The position numbers were made by a program, and so were the translations under genes. A stretch of DNA of 64,000 nucleotides from positions 6,668-70,667 of the forward strand of contig KZ111172.1 of the NCBI GenBank assembly GCA_002077045.2, given 5' to 3'. Shown here piece by piece: positions 10,496 through 20,535 of this stretch (position 1 is its first letter; each line of letters starts with the position of its first letter). The notes below the pieces were generated by a model. It was not told where the DNA came from. It searched no databases and saw nothing but the letters and a program-made list of their open reading frames with translations. The DNA comes from Rachicladosporium sp. CCFEE 5018. Its lineage: Eukaryota > Ascomycota > Dothideomycetes > Cladosporiales > Cladosporiaceae.

Positions 10496-11877
10496 GCTCA
10501 AAATATCAGCTGATGATGGCTGTTGATGGGCACTGAGTTGGGGTGCTGTGTTGCACGTCCGAGAGCTAGTACAAGCGGCAAGGTCGCCGAAGCTGATCCG
10601 AGGCGCTGCTGGACATCACGTCCGTGCCTTGACATTTGAGCTCGGAGGCGGTAAGATTATGTGGCGTGTCTCGACCAGTGGCGCGATCGTTGTCGAGGCC
10701 AATCGTTCACACGTTGATACATACCGGGCGAATGAGACGGAAAAGACGAGGCACTTCGTATAGAGATAGTGGTTAAGACAAGACCATCTTCGAAAGAAGC
10801 ATCACTGTCTGGTCCACCTACTTTGAAGGACCTGTATGTCCATCACTCTCACTCCCCATCAATCTCACTCTCGGTCAATCTCGCTCTCCAGCACTCTCAC
10901 CCTCCATCACTTCCAGCCTGCATCCCTTCTACACTCCGTCACGATCAGTCTGCGTGGCTCCCGCCCGCCATCATTTCCACGCTTCTTCATCGCCAGGTGT
11001 ACTGCCACTATCCAACGTGGAGAAAAGGCGTGGCGGCAAGGGCTGCCACGACTGTGGTGCACACAACCACAAGATGGCCGGCTGCCCGTTCACGAAGTAT
11101 GGCGACGCGGCGGCTGCGCTTGCCACCGCCGCGGTGGTGGCCCACAATGGGCACAACGACAGCAACAGCTGTTGGTCGTATATCGTCGTTCACGAGCATG
11201 GGTCTCGATAAGCATTCCATTGACATGAGAGCGGTGCGCGAACGTCTGCAAACGATTGTTCTGCGCGCTGTGTTTTGCGGCTCGCGCTCGATCACCCCTA
11301 GCAAAAGGCTCTTGAGGTCAGTAGCTGGGGCACCGATGAGTCAGTATGACGGTATGGTAGCTGGTATAATCTAGAAGAGCAGTGTGTACCGCTCTAGTGA
11401 GCCCGCAGGTGATGTGGTGCAGTGGAAGGAGAACCCAGATCAGCGACTCGTGGACTCTCCAGATACCGGTGAAATAAGGACGGAAACGCAGGAACGTATC
11501 ATATCTCCTCAAGCTCGGCGGAAACGACAACGAGAGGCCATCAAAGACGCAGTTCGAGCCAAGATGCCTAACATGTTTTCCAGACAGTAGTAAGTTGTTT
11601 GTAGCAGCCGGTAGGTGGATTCTCGGCATGAACGAAGGGTGCAGGAAATGTGAGCTAGGAGATATGGAGACAATGTAAGCCATAAATTGGCATGACAGCG
11701 GTTGCAGCAGGCGATATCACTAGATCATAGCATGAGTGATGTAGCTTGTCACTGATTTGCATCCGTATCTATCATGTCGACCATCATCCGGGCACTTCAT
11801 CATTGGCCAACATGATCGCCGCTGCGCTTCGCACCTCGACGTCGTTCGCTCACCACTGTCAGCCTGCTGGCTTCCGT
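10496..11877. other. Gene-poor stretch with short orphan ORFs
   Basis: About 1.4 kb lie between the aconitase gene and a 2EXR pseudogene. A pyrimidine-rich run of CTCTCAC/CTCCATC units (about 10,835-10,930) is degenerate low complexity. The only interpretable peptide is the zinc-knuckle ORF listed separately. An ORF at 11,384-11,590 ends with a basic stretch (ARRKRQREAIKDAVRAK) and could be a terminal exon, but I could not find a convincing splice linking it to the zinc knuckle. Confidence 0.4.
10954..11211 (+). CDS. Possible CCHC zinc-knuckle protein or relic
   Basis: A frame here encodes CHDCGAHNHKMAGC, which matches the CCHC zinc-knuckle spacing C-x2-C-x4-H-x4-C exactly, preceded by a basic segment (EKRRGGKG). 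Such knuckles bind single-stranded nucleic acid and occur in Gag proteins of retroelements and in RNA-processing factors. The surrounding frame is short (85 codons), has no family resemblance outside the knuckle, and ends in a TAA at 11,209-11,211. It may be one exon of an unresolved gene, a retroelement relic, or chance. Confidence 0.25.
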   Translation: MAPARHHFHASSSPGVLPLSNVEKRRGGKGCHDCGAHNHKMAGCPFTKYGDAAAALATAAVVAHNGHNDSNSCWSYIVVHEHGSR

Positions 11878-12739
11878 TTACTGCATGGCCTTCGCCGCCG
11901 TAACAATGGCAGCAACGTCCAGGAAGCCTTCGGGCGAAACCATCGTGCCCTTGTACCACACTTTCACAAAGCTGCTATACCCCGTCTTCAGCCCTCCAGC
12001 TCCATAACTCCTACCACGATACACCTGATCTCCAATTCACTTCGCAGCGTCCTCACAATTGCCAACCATCTCCAACTTGCGAAACTCTGCCATTCACACC
12101 AAGCTGTCGCAGAGCTCGCGTAGGCCATCGTATTGGCGTGGGAAATTGTACTTGGGCTTACCATCCTGGTGATAACGCGTCCAGTGCGTCTTATCGAAGC
12201 GGATATTCAGATTTTTGAGAGTATGGGCGTCGGAAGGCATGTTTGGCGACCACTTTGCCTTGAGACGGATAATCGATAGTGAGTTGCGTAGAGAGGCGAT
12301 TGGAGGAGTGAAGTAGATTGCGGTTTGAGAGGGGTCCGCGTTATTGGGAAGTATACAGCGACTGTTTGCGCAGAAACTTGTCAAAGGCCGGCATGCTGCC
12401 GAAGACGAAGTGAACAGCGTAGAACAATGGCTTGGCCTCGTTGTAGATTTCCTTGTTAACGCAGAGGAGTGCGATGAGGGTGTGATAGTGGCCTAAGATA
12501 TCGTTGGCGCGACTGTCAGGTTTCCACTGCTGTTCGGTCATCATGTCGAACGGGTCCCCGGTGGATTTCTGAGTCAGTGTGTCGGCTGCGGCGTTGCAGG
12601 CGTGACCTTTAACATCAGAGAGGGTGGATTTGCAGTAGATTCTTGTCTTTGGCAGTTTGAGAACGTACCCATAGATGACGGTGCGGAGCTCAGTGGCGAT
12701 TCCGAGAAAGCGAGGGTCTGTCTGAAAGGACCCTCCCAA
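11878..12739 (-). pseudogene. 2EXR-domain protein, decayed
   Basis: The minus strand encodes pieces of a fungal 2EXR (F-box-like) protein: FLGIATELRTVIYGYVLKL near 12,700 matches the opening L-P-x-E-L-R-x-x-I-Y-x-x-x-L element, and LLCVNKEIYNEAKPLFYAV near 12,440 matches the conserved middle. The frame then ends at TAA (12,341-12,343) while the continuation (PSQTAIYFTPPIASLRNSL to QYDGLRELCDSLV) lies in another frame, so one base appears gained in the CCC run near 12,347. A TGA then follows LCDSLV, yet the same frame carries on with a family-like MAEFRKLEMVG. A further block (WYKGTMVSPEGFLDVAAIV) ends at TAA 11,878. No ATG opens the first block (it starts at TTG). Together this indicates a pseudogene, although assembly errors could explain single events. 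Confidence 0.5.
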
Positions 12740-13365
12740 TGGGTCTTGAGTGCAGGACCCACGGCAATGGCGCTGGTGCCATCGGGCGAGTCTGCGGACT
12801 CAGATGCAACAGCTATCTCTGACCCAGTGATCTCCTGATCCTGGAGAAGGAAGTCTTCGCGGAACATGCTGCGAAGGTATGCGCCCGCGTCGACGTAGTC
12901 AACGCTGTACTTTTATTGCTGTCCTTGCCTGAGACGCATAGGAGCCGAGGTGACGGCGCCTCGAAGATTCTGGATGAGAGGAAGCTCGATCTCGCGGACC
13001 GCCTCGACCCAGCGCTCACTCAGGCTCAATCCGTTCGAGCTGGCGCCTTTCGACTGCTCGTAGGGATACCACTTCAGCTGCATGACACGCTCCATGAGGG
13101 TAGGCATATTGAGTGCGGGTGAGGTTGCACGTGTTTACTCGTCAACGTGGCGCTCCATGTAAAGCATCGCGACAGTCCAGCAGCCGCGTGGGAAAGGCGG
13201 TTGTTGCTTGGAATCCTCGTACTTGCGGACGATACGCTTTAGTGCGTAGTAGAGCTGGTCACGTGCACCGAGCGTGTCCCCAACGTCACCGTCCAGCATA
13301 TCCGCCACGGCCATGAGCCTCATCTGTCGGCGTTTCAAGCGCTTTCTAGTGGCCTGTAGCTCCAT
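12740..13365 (-). pseudogene. Stop-interrupted coding relic, unrecognised
   Basis: Two minus-strand ATG frames lie here: 13,365-13,135 (76 residues, basic N-terminus KRLKRRQMRL) and 13,107-12,913 (64 residues, containing LQKWYPYE-like and SERWVEAVREIELPLIQ segments). The second frame meets TAA but continues in frame with YSVDYVDAGAYLRSMFRED and an acidic stretch to about 12,580. I found no plausible splice that removes the TAA. The composition looks protein-like but I recognise no family. It could be the 5' part of the adjacent 2EXR relic or a separate dead gene. Confidence 0.3.
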
Positions 13366-14320
13366 GTCGGTCTCTCTACACAGCGGGAGCCTTCGTTAGC
13401 ATGCTGTCAATCCTTTCTTGGTGTTACTTCACAATGGCGAGCTGTTCACGCGTACCCTTGTTCGGCCATTGTCGAGTGCCTTGCTATCACGGTGGTAGAA
13501 TTGTAGGTCCATGTCACTGTGCTGATGTTTGGTGGATTGCAGTAAAATTCGATCAGAGTGGCGGAAGTACCATGCTCAGGAAGATCTCCACTGCCGACTA
13601 GCGTGCGCCGTGCCGGCGTGAAGTTACTGACTTGCAACGAAGCATCGGCAGGTCAACCACGGAGATGGGTGCTGAGCGATGCGGCGATGCCTACCAGCCA
13701 AGTCAACCCGAGCATACGACAAGTCTGTCATCAGATCCGAGCCATCAGCACAGTCATATTCTCTTCAGCAGGTCGACGACGCGAGGATAGCTAGTCTGCA
13801 GAAGTAATTTGCTTCGCTATGCCCTAGCATCGGAGCCTGTGTAGCCTCTACCGCCTCTTACTACGGGAAAAGCAGCCCTGGAAGAAAGACCGCCTGCGGG
13901 ATGGCCGCCAGAGCCTGTGGACGCCGTGGGACCTTACTACGGGGAATTCAGTGTCTGCTGTAGAACGACCTCGTTGTTGCCGTGTTCCTAGCTCCACAAG
14001 GTGGCATGCAATATGAGACCAATGGCAGCGAGGAAGCTGTAGTCAATGCAGATACGAGGTAGTAAAAGATGGCCCGGTCAGGCATTTTTCTCGGGACATG
14101 ATCCAAGTAGATACTATCCCACGTCTCCAACTTGGAGGGACCATATATGCCGGAGGTGCATGCTGCTAGACTCCACCCAGACATCCTGGGATAGCCAGAC
14201 GGACGAGCTCCCGGCCATAGATATCGCGGAGGTTCAGATCATGGCAATTATAGCACGAGTCAATAACTGCGCTTTGTACGTGCACGCCCCAGAGACACAG
14301 CCGCCGAGGATTGCCATACG
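13366..14320. other. Intergenic, no supported gene
   Basis: Roughly 950 bp contain only short overlapping frames. The phrase CTTACTACGGG occurs twice (about 13,857 and 13,933) as a small direct repeat. I see no RNA gene or protein domain. Confidence 0.4.
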
Positions 14321-14899
14321 CTACAGCAGCGCAGCCAATGTGATACATCCAGCAACAAATGGCAGTGCAGCTCTCACAGACTGCCGTAGCTGCCAACTTC
14401 GGATGAGATCGTCAAGTCTCTTCTGGTCTTTCTCATCCAGCATCTGATCTCCAGGCTTGGAGAAGTCTTTCTCCATGGCTGCGACCTTGTCATGGATCGG
14501 GAAGATGAAAAGAGCCTCATACCAAGCTACTTGGAACACCGTAGCCATGGCGGCCATGTACCAACTTGCTCTCGCAACCATCGCAGGATCTGGGTGCTTG
14601 TAGCATAAGATACCCATGGACGCGGTCAAGAGAGCGAGAGCTTGGCTCGTAGGCTGCAAAAACACGCCGCCGCGACGGAAGGTCTCTTTGAATTGATCGA
14701 TCTTGCTACGCGACGTGTTCGATGGTAGCATGATAATCGGTATTACCCATAGCGACAGGCATGATGCGAGTCCTGTCAAATGTGGTCAGCGAACTAGCTC
14801 TGCAGTCACACCAGAGTCAGCATTACCACCGAGGAAGATCAGTCCTGTCGGCAGTACGACTCGAAGGATCGACACGGAGATCAACAGAGCGCGATCCAT
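14321..14899 (-). CDS. DUF1772 (anthrone-oxygenase-like) membrane protein
   Basis: Two exons (14,899-14,827 and 14,772-14,321) separated by a 54-nt intron (GTAATG...GACAG with a CTGAC branch site) give 174 residues. The splice joins LPTGLIFLGG to LASCLSLWVIPIIM, producing a continuous transmembrane helix. Family features are four predicted membrane segments, the F-x-P-x-x-Q-x-L-A-L-L segment (FLQPTSQALALL) and FPIHDKVAAMEKD, which matches the conserved FPxHNxVAxME-like motif after the third helix. DUF1772 includes anthrone oxygenases of polyketide pathways as well as many proteins of unknown role. No polyketide synthase is nearby, so an anthrone substrate should not be assumed. The ATG at 14,899 is the first in frame after upstream non-homologous codons. 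Confidence 0.72.
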
Positions 14900-15510
14900 T
14901 GCTGCGAAGTATTCGCCTACTGTCGGAAGTGCTGCGTTTTGTAATGCACTATGTTCGCGTTCTTGTAGGTAATACACGATGATGACTTCTGGTCTAAGCA
15001 GGACGGAGTGAGGAAGCGCCAAGACGCCAGCGAACGCTTGTCATCTCATCTCACCTCCATGCATCGTTATGATCCCCCTGTTCATCGTCAGCTTTCTCGA
15101 ACGACTAACATCGCAAACAGCCGCATGTCTGGGGCGCATCGAAGCAGCTTATCACACGAGCCTCAGGCTGACGAGCAAACTCGATCACCGCAATCCACCA
15201 TCAGCAGCGATGGAAGGCCCCGCTGTACGACACCCCACACTCCCTACTGCCATGCTGCCAAGTTGCCGAAGGTTATCCCCGCCGCACTAGCCGGACTATT
15301 CTGACGAACCACGAGGCCGCCGTTGACATCACTCTCGTCAGCCCATTCTCGCACGCCGTGCGCCCATGCCACGCGAGCAGACGACACACTTTTCGCATCC
15401 ATCGACCCTGCGCCGTCGCTTCGGCGTCGTCTAGACCTTCGAGCCACACGAGTGCCTTGAACGGCTGCTTGCATGGAGTCGTTGGCTCTCTCCACCACGC
15501 CACGGCACTT
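14900..15510. other. Intergenic, no supported gene
   Basis: About 610 bp lie upstream of the DUF1772 gene and downstream of the acidic-protein gene. Arg-rich minus-strand frames at 15,244-15,503 look like compositional shadows. A further 3' exon of the acidic-protein gene could hide here but I could not place one. Confidence 0.35.
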
Positions 15511-16284
15511 CTAGTGTCTTGGTGCCGTGCAGTCTTGGGTGTGGACAGTCAGCCACTGTACAGATACCACCTTGCTAAGCGGCTGGAGCTGCAGACACAC
15601 TGCATGAGGATCGACGTCAATCAGCGCGAGGCTGACTGCGACTGCTTGTCGAGCTCGAAGCTGTACGGCTTGGCCACGATCGGCGCCGGGGTTCTCGATG
15701 GTAATTGCTGCCACTCTTGAAAATTTGACAGAAATTGGTAATTCGTCGTCATCGCTCCCAGCAACGATCGCCTTGGGCTTGGATTTGCGAGTCGTGGTCT
15801 TCACCTTTCCACCGTCGAGAGCCGCCGTGCCCTTGGCAACCTTGATCCCCTTCGACTTCGCCTTGATGATCTCGATCTCCTCCTTATCCGACTCGCCCAA
15901 GTCCTGGGTCTCCTCCTCGTCGTCACCGTCTTCTTCGTCGTCATCATCGCTTTCGTCCTCCGCATCTTCTTCGCTGCTGGCAGCCCTCCCACGCTTGTTG
16001 GCCCCTTTCCCTTTTCCTTTCCCTGTCTTGGCTTCTTCATTCTTGAACACGAAGTCGCCCCCGTCCACCAGGTCTTCATCTGCGTCGCGCCCGGTAAAGA
16101 ATGCCTCTATCCCAGCTGAGTCCATTGTAGCATAGGAAGCGCTGTCAAGCTTCACCTCCTTGACATCGCTGGGGTGAACTTTTCCGAGCTCTTTGTCGGC
16201 AGCCTTCATGAATGCCTGAGTGAATTCGTCGTTACCAATAGCCTTCAGAGCTACGGCGCGGTAGATGGTAATAAGGGGGTCCAT
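15511..16284 (-). CDS. Acidic low-complexity protein, uncharacterised
   Basis: An ATG at 16,284 opens a 257-residue frame. Residues 1-60 look globular and helical (ITIYRAVALKAIGNDEFTQ). Residues 90-110 are basic (KGKGKGANKRGR), residues 112-138 are a long Asp/Glu run, and residues 140-190 are Lys-rich. Such alternation of acidic and basic tracts is common in nuclear or nucleolar proteins, but that is inference. The last 60 or so residues have less biased composition and may be intron or antisense sequence translated by accident, so the true 3' end is uncertain. I recognise no domain. Confidence 0.5.
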   Translation of the reverse strand: MDPLITIYRAVALKAIGNDEFTQAFMKAADKELGKVHPSDVKEVKLDSASYATMDSAGIEAFFTGRDADEDLVDGGDFVFKNEEAKTGKGKGKGANKRGRAASSEEDAEDESDDDDEEDGDDEEETQDLGESDKEEIEIIKAKSKGIKVAKGTAALDGGKVKTTTRKSKPKAIVAGSDDDELPISVKFSRVAAITIENPGADRGQAVQLRARQAVAVSLALIDVDPHAVCLQLQPLSKVVSVQWLTVHTQDCTAPRH

Positions 16285-16625
16285 GGTTGTTTCTCGAAGG
16301 GGATATGGTTGTTGATAACGAGAAGATGGTGGAAGTCGGAGATGAAACCGTGTGGTGAGAGTCCTGATGAGAGTCTTAGTGAGAGTGAAGTGAAGCGCTT
16401 ACCTTAAGAATAGGAGGTGACGCGTTCACTGTCACATGCGCGGGCAGTACGATTCGGACAAGTGAAGGGCAGGACACTCAGAAAATCACATAGCAAGACT
16501 CATAGAAACGCTTCAGCGTAATCGCTAGCTACTACGTGAGGTTCTTGCTCAATGCAAAGAAACACATACCTGCCATTTCTCCCACACCGACTATGCGCCG
16601 TCGTTCCTTCCGACTATACTGCTCA
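16285..16625. other. Intergenic between two minus-strand genes
   Basis: The 341 bp separate the recombinase stop from the acidic-protein ATG. Nothing beyond short shadow frames was seen. Confidence 0.45.
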
Positions 16626-18796
16626 TCACTCCTTCAGCATGTTGCTGAATCTCTGCAGTTTCTTGCGCGGACCATCGCTATTCGAAGCGATGTAGTCCTG
16701 CATTCCCTGTCGCTGCAACCGTGCTGGTCGCCATGCGGCGTAGTCGCTAGTGCTCTCCCGGTCCCCCTCCCCACTCGCGGACCTCTTGGTCGGGAGTTGG
16801 GGTACGAAGTATGCGGCAGGTGAGGGCTCTTCCGGGGGTACCATCGATGCGGGAGATGCACTGGGGGCGTATTTCCTTGCTTTCACTAACGGTATAGGCC
16901 CTCTCACTGGTCTTGGGTTCGTCTCGGTCGGCGCGGGAGTCCTCACAAAATTCGTTTCGACAACAGTCTGCAGCAGCATCGTCATCAGAGCTAGCCCAGC
17001 TCGTTTGAGTGCGGTGGGATCGTTTGGCTCGCCACCTTGAAAAGCAGGGTCAAGGTCGTCGAGCGGGACCTGCTCCGCCAGTGCCGCCAGCGAGGTGCTT
17101 GCCAGATTCGCCAGCGCCTCCGAGATGGCAGCCTTGCGCATCGCAAGATCGCCCACGGTAAGTGTCTGCTGATGCGTATCCCAAAACGACTGGCTGCTCC
17201 TGCCTTTCGCAAGCCGTCGGAGACGTTCCTTGGCGCTGGTATATGCAGCTTTGTCGCCTGTACGTTTGAGCGCGGCTAGCCCGGGATGTTCGTCCAGAAA
17301 CGCGAGAACAGCATTTCTTTCAATGGCTTCGAACTCGCTCCGATCGACGCGAGTGAGAGCGTGGGATGGCCGAGCAACTTGCGCGAGGCGCTGTCCGGAC
17401 ATTTTCGCAAGTCCACCTTCGATCATGATGTTCGTAAGGTCAACATCATCTACTCCTGCGTCGTAATGCTCGATGAAGGTGGCCGAGTCCGGGTGGTGAT
17501 CGAGTATCTTCTTGGCAGCCTCTGTGTCAACCTTCCGCGATACCGCGGTCGAGACCTCACGGCGAAAGCCGTAGAATGAACAGCCCTTCTTGAAGCCAGC
17601 CGCCAGAGTAGCCTGTCTGAGACTGGAATTCAGCTCGTAAGCCTTCATAGGCGCTGTGATGCCATTCTGGAGTCCTTCGCCGTCGAGGAATACTGGCAAG
17701 TCTCCTGCTTCTGGCCGCAGTCGTATAGTCACTTCTTCCCCTAGCATGAGGGAACGAACGTCCGCATGATCACGCAAGAGTGAGCGCCGTAATGCGAGTG
17801 CAAGCAATCTATGAGGTGTAGAGAGCACTAGCAATTCCGGCGTCGCAGGCGATCGTGTTGGGATCGTCAAACGCTTATGCTTCTGGAGCGAGCTGTCCTG
17901 CTTACCCTTGAGATGCTCAAATGTCAACTCCGCTACAAATTCCCCAGTCCAACCACCCTCAAGGTCAGGAACTCTACGAAAGACAACATTGCGCCAGCGG
18001 AGGAAGTGCTCCGCTCGTGTGGTGACTACAATCGAGCTGGGGCGTATACCTGTGACCAATCCTAGAGTCCAGATCAGGTGATGCTGGAAGCGAACCTGCC
18101 ACGGCTCATGCTTGAATTGCCACGATGTCGCGGATGATCGCTTGCTATCGTGGTCGATCAGGCAGATCACATCATCTTTACCCAGGAACTCACGCTGAAC
18201 CGCATGTGTGCTGAAATACCCCTGCCTTCCGAGCGCTTCTAGCAGCTCCGTACAACGAGTCTGCAGCTTGCGCTTGTCGGTTTCGGGGGCAAAGGGAGCG
18301 CGGAGACGATCGACCCAGTGCATCATGGCATTCATCCGCCTGTAGATAGTTTTCGCACGCGGTCTCTCGTGGCCGTCGGCTCTTGGTTTTACTTCCTCTG
18401 TGATCACGCGTAGATAGCTATAGAAATGTAAGCACCGAGTTTCTACGAGCAGAACATGTCAACAAACTTCAGGACGTATTCAATCTGGAGGTCGGAGTTC
18501 GTGGGAAAGATGACTGCATCGTTGATCTCGGCAGGAAGATTGTCCTCCATTCGGACTGCGAGGCCATGCTTCCTCGCAAAGAGGGGGGCAATGCGTCGAT
18601 ACTCCGCGAGTACTGCGTCCTGCTGCTTCTGGGTTGATAGCGCCTGATACCTGAATCCACGCTTTCCTTCAACGTCGTCCTCCACATCTTGGAGTGCAGC
18701 GTCCACTTCGTCTCTCGTCTGATTGCGGAGTACAGTCCCGATAGAGGTCCTTGGCTGGGGTAGACCTACATCGCTCATAAGACCCGCAAGATCCAT
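16626..18796 (-). CDS. DUF3435-like tyrosine recombinase, frame broken near N-terminus
   Basis: This appears to be a fungal tyrosine recombinase, the superfamily that includes DUF3435 'captains' of Starship elements and crypton recombinases. An ATG at 18,796 opens 117 residues ending ...YVLKFVDMFCS-stop (18,443). The rest, 593 residues, is open from about 18,452 to 16,626 in another frame. In that main frame (numbered from its first GTG at 18,407) I see TGIRPSSI with Arg122, Lys167/169 in LKGKQDS, YGFRRE with Arg282/283 in the H-x-x-R position, DHHPDS with His304/305, and FIEHYD with Tyr315 as candidate nucleophile (codon 17,465-17,463). The frames connect smoothly (FVDMF... to LVETRCLHFYSYLRVITEE) by a single-base shift, or by a 29-nt GTAGAA...TATAG intron that would be unusually short. 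A Ser/Pro-rich tail of about 120 residues follows. It shares a 270-bp divergent upstream region with the next gene. Confidence 0.7.
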
Positions 18797-19066
18797 GATC
18801 GACTCGAAGTAATCTCAATGTGAGTAGTAGTCCACGGTCAGTTGAGCACTTAGCTATGTCTTCGTCGAACCCGCCCCGTCGCAGCTGCCATAGCTCTCCT
18901 GATGGTACACACAGCAGTCGCGAGCTGAACGCGTCGCGCCTGCCACTGCAGAGCAGGAGGCGTGAGGAAGTAACGATGTAGCAATGTGGCGATATACCTT
19001 GTGGCACATACTCTTTTCCTCTCATCTCGCCAACAGATTCACCGACCAACCTGAATTGTCGCAACT

Positions 19067-20118
19067 ATGGCGGACGAGTCCCGCGATGGGTCGCGTGCAA
19101 AACCGAGACTGCCACCTCCGCAAGCGAACATCGTGGCTATGCGCGAATGGTGGCCAACTCCGACGGAAGACATGGTCGGACTACTCGATTCGATGTCGCT
19201 CGTAAGACAAGACACCCACATGGCGGTGATGCAGGATATCAGGAGGGCAGCCCATGAGATCGGGTTATCTTTATTCGACCTACATGAACGGTGTGTATAA
19301 CAGAAATGTTGCGCAACAGTTTCTTTCGATATCGGACTACATTGACGATCCGATTTCTACAGTCTCGACTTCATCAGCGGGAGACTTCCGCCGCCGCAGC
19401 TCGACCCGCACTTTCTGCCGCAACCCGCGACGTTCGAACATCAGACTGAGAGTCTCCGACAGCCAGCAACTGGGGCGAACCAGCCGACCAACACCGATTT
19501 CGACTTCGAGGTCCTGACCCCTGCCTCGTTCGCCAATACCGAGTCGACCTCACACCCCACGATAACCACGCCTGCGGCTGGACACAATGCCGGCGCGCTA
19601 CCCTATCCCATACTGCCGCCGTCCACATCGCATACCCTACCCACACCATCACCTGCTTTCACGCAGGCTCGAACACGGAATACGAGGACGAAGACTGATG
19701 TAGCTACGAGCGACGAGCTGGACACGGTGGAAGAAGAGTCCTTGCTGATACTACAGACGGCCTTAGATGAATGCGTTAATGGCGTCCCCGCCTTGGCTCT
19801 GCTCAGACAGACGCATGGCTGGACCAAGCTGCCGCGTAGTGAGGTGAGGATCTCTCTCGCAGGTCTTAAGCGTGAGTCCTACCTCACAAGCTGTTAGTGT
19901 GAAGGTTCCGTCGCTGACTGTACAAACCAGTCGAAACTCGCCGTGGCCTCGTCAAGACTTGGTGCAAGGGCGTTGAGCATACATTCCCTCAGCTCCTCGC
20001 GCTGTTCGTCGTCTCCGACACTGGGAAAAAGGGCGCCATGCGCAAGCTCGAAACTGTATACGAGCAAACGATGGTGGTCCTTCATGACGGCATTGTCGAG
20101 GAGACGCCCGGTGAGTAG
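19067..20118 (+). CDS. Uncharacterised protein, three exons
   Basis: I do not recognise this protein. A model of exons 19,067-19,294, 19,364-19,871 and 19,931-20,118 gives about 307 residues. The second intron (GTGAGT...ACCAG, CTGAC branch site) is convincing and keeps the frame. The first donor is less certain: GTATAA at 19,295 keeps frame, whereas the more typical GTGTGT at 19,291 does not. The N-terminus has a tryptophan-rich segment (MREWWPTPTEDMVGLL). The middle is Pro/Thr-rich and probably disordered. The C-terminal 120 residues look globular, with EEESLLILQTALDECVNG and KTWCKGVEHTFPQLLALF. It lies head-to-head with the recombinase gene, so the two may share a promoter. A last in-frame GGTGAGTAG could instead be a further donor, so the 3' end is tentative. 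Confidence 0.5.
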
Positions 20119-20535
20119 ACGGTGCGCATGAGCGCGCCGTGACCATCACGGACGCGAGTCTCTCATGCTTCACAGCGCCTTGCTCTGCTCCTCTTGCGGA
20201 GGTACCACTCTCGCAACGCTGTGCGGCAGAGACCTGTGCCGTCACATGTCACTGGCGCAGTGAATGTTTAGCTGTATACTGAGTGATGTACGGCAGTCAG
20301 CGTATGGCTTCATTTACCTGCATCTCAAGCTTCAGTACAGGTATGTACATCACTTCAGTGTGCACGTGCAACGGTCTGTTTCTGCCTGAGCATATCAATG
20401 CTGCACTTCTCTTTCTATCACTTCCTCTCGAACATCTCCTACACCACAGCGAATCAGCGATTCATTGGAGACTGGTTTCTACCACATCCACACCATTACA
20501 ACCCTCGACAATCTCGACCACCTATTACCATCAAC
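20119..20535. other. Intergenic, upstream of a two-exon gene
   Basis: The 417 bp contain a pyrimidine-rich promoter-like stretch (about 20,400-20,530) leading to TCAACATG at the next start. No gene or RNA was seen. Confidence 0.45.

Noticed and set aside
14321..14899. Polyketide anthrone oxygenase role for the DUF1772 gene
   Set aside because: The family is broad and no polyketide synthase or related enzyme occurs in the window.
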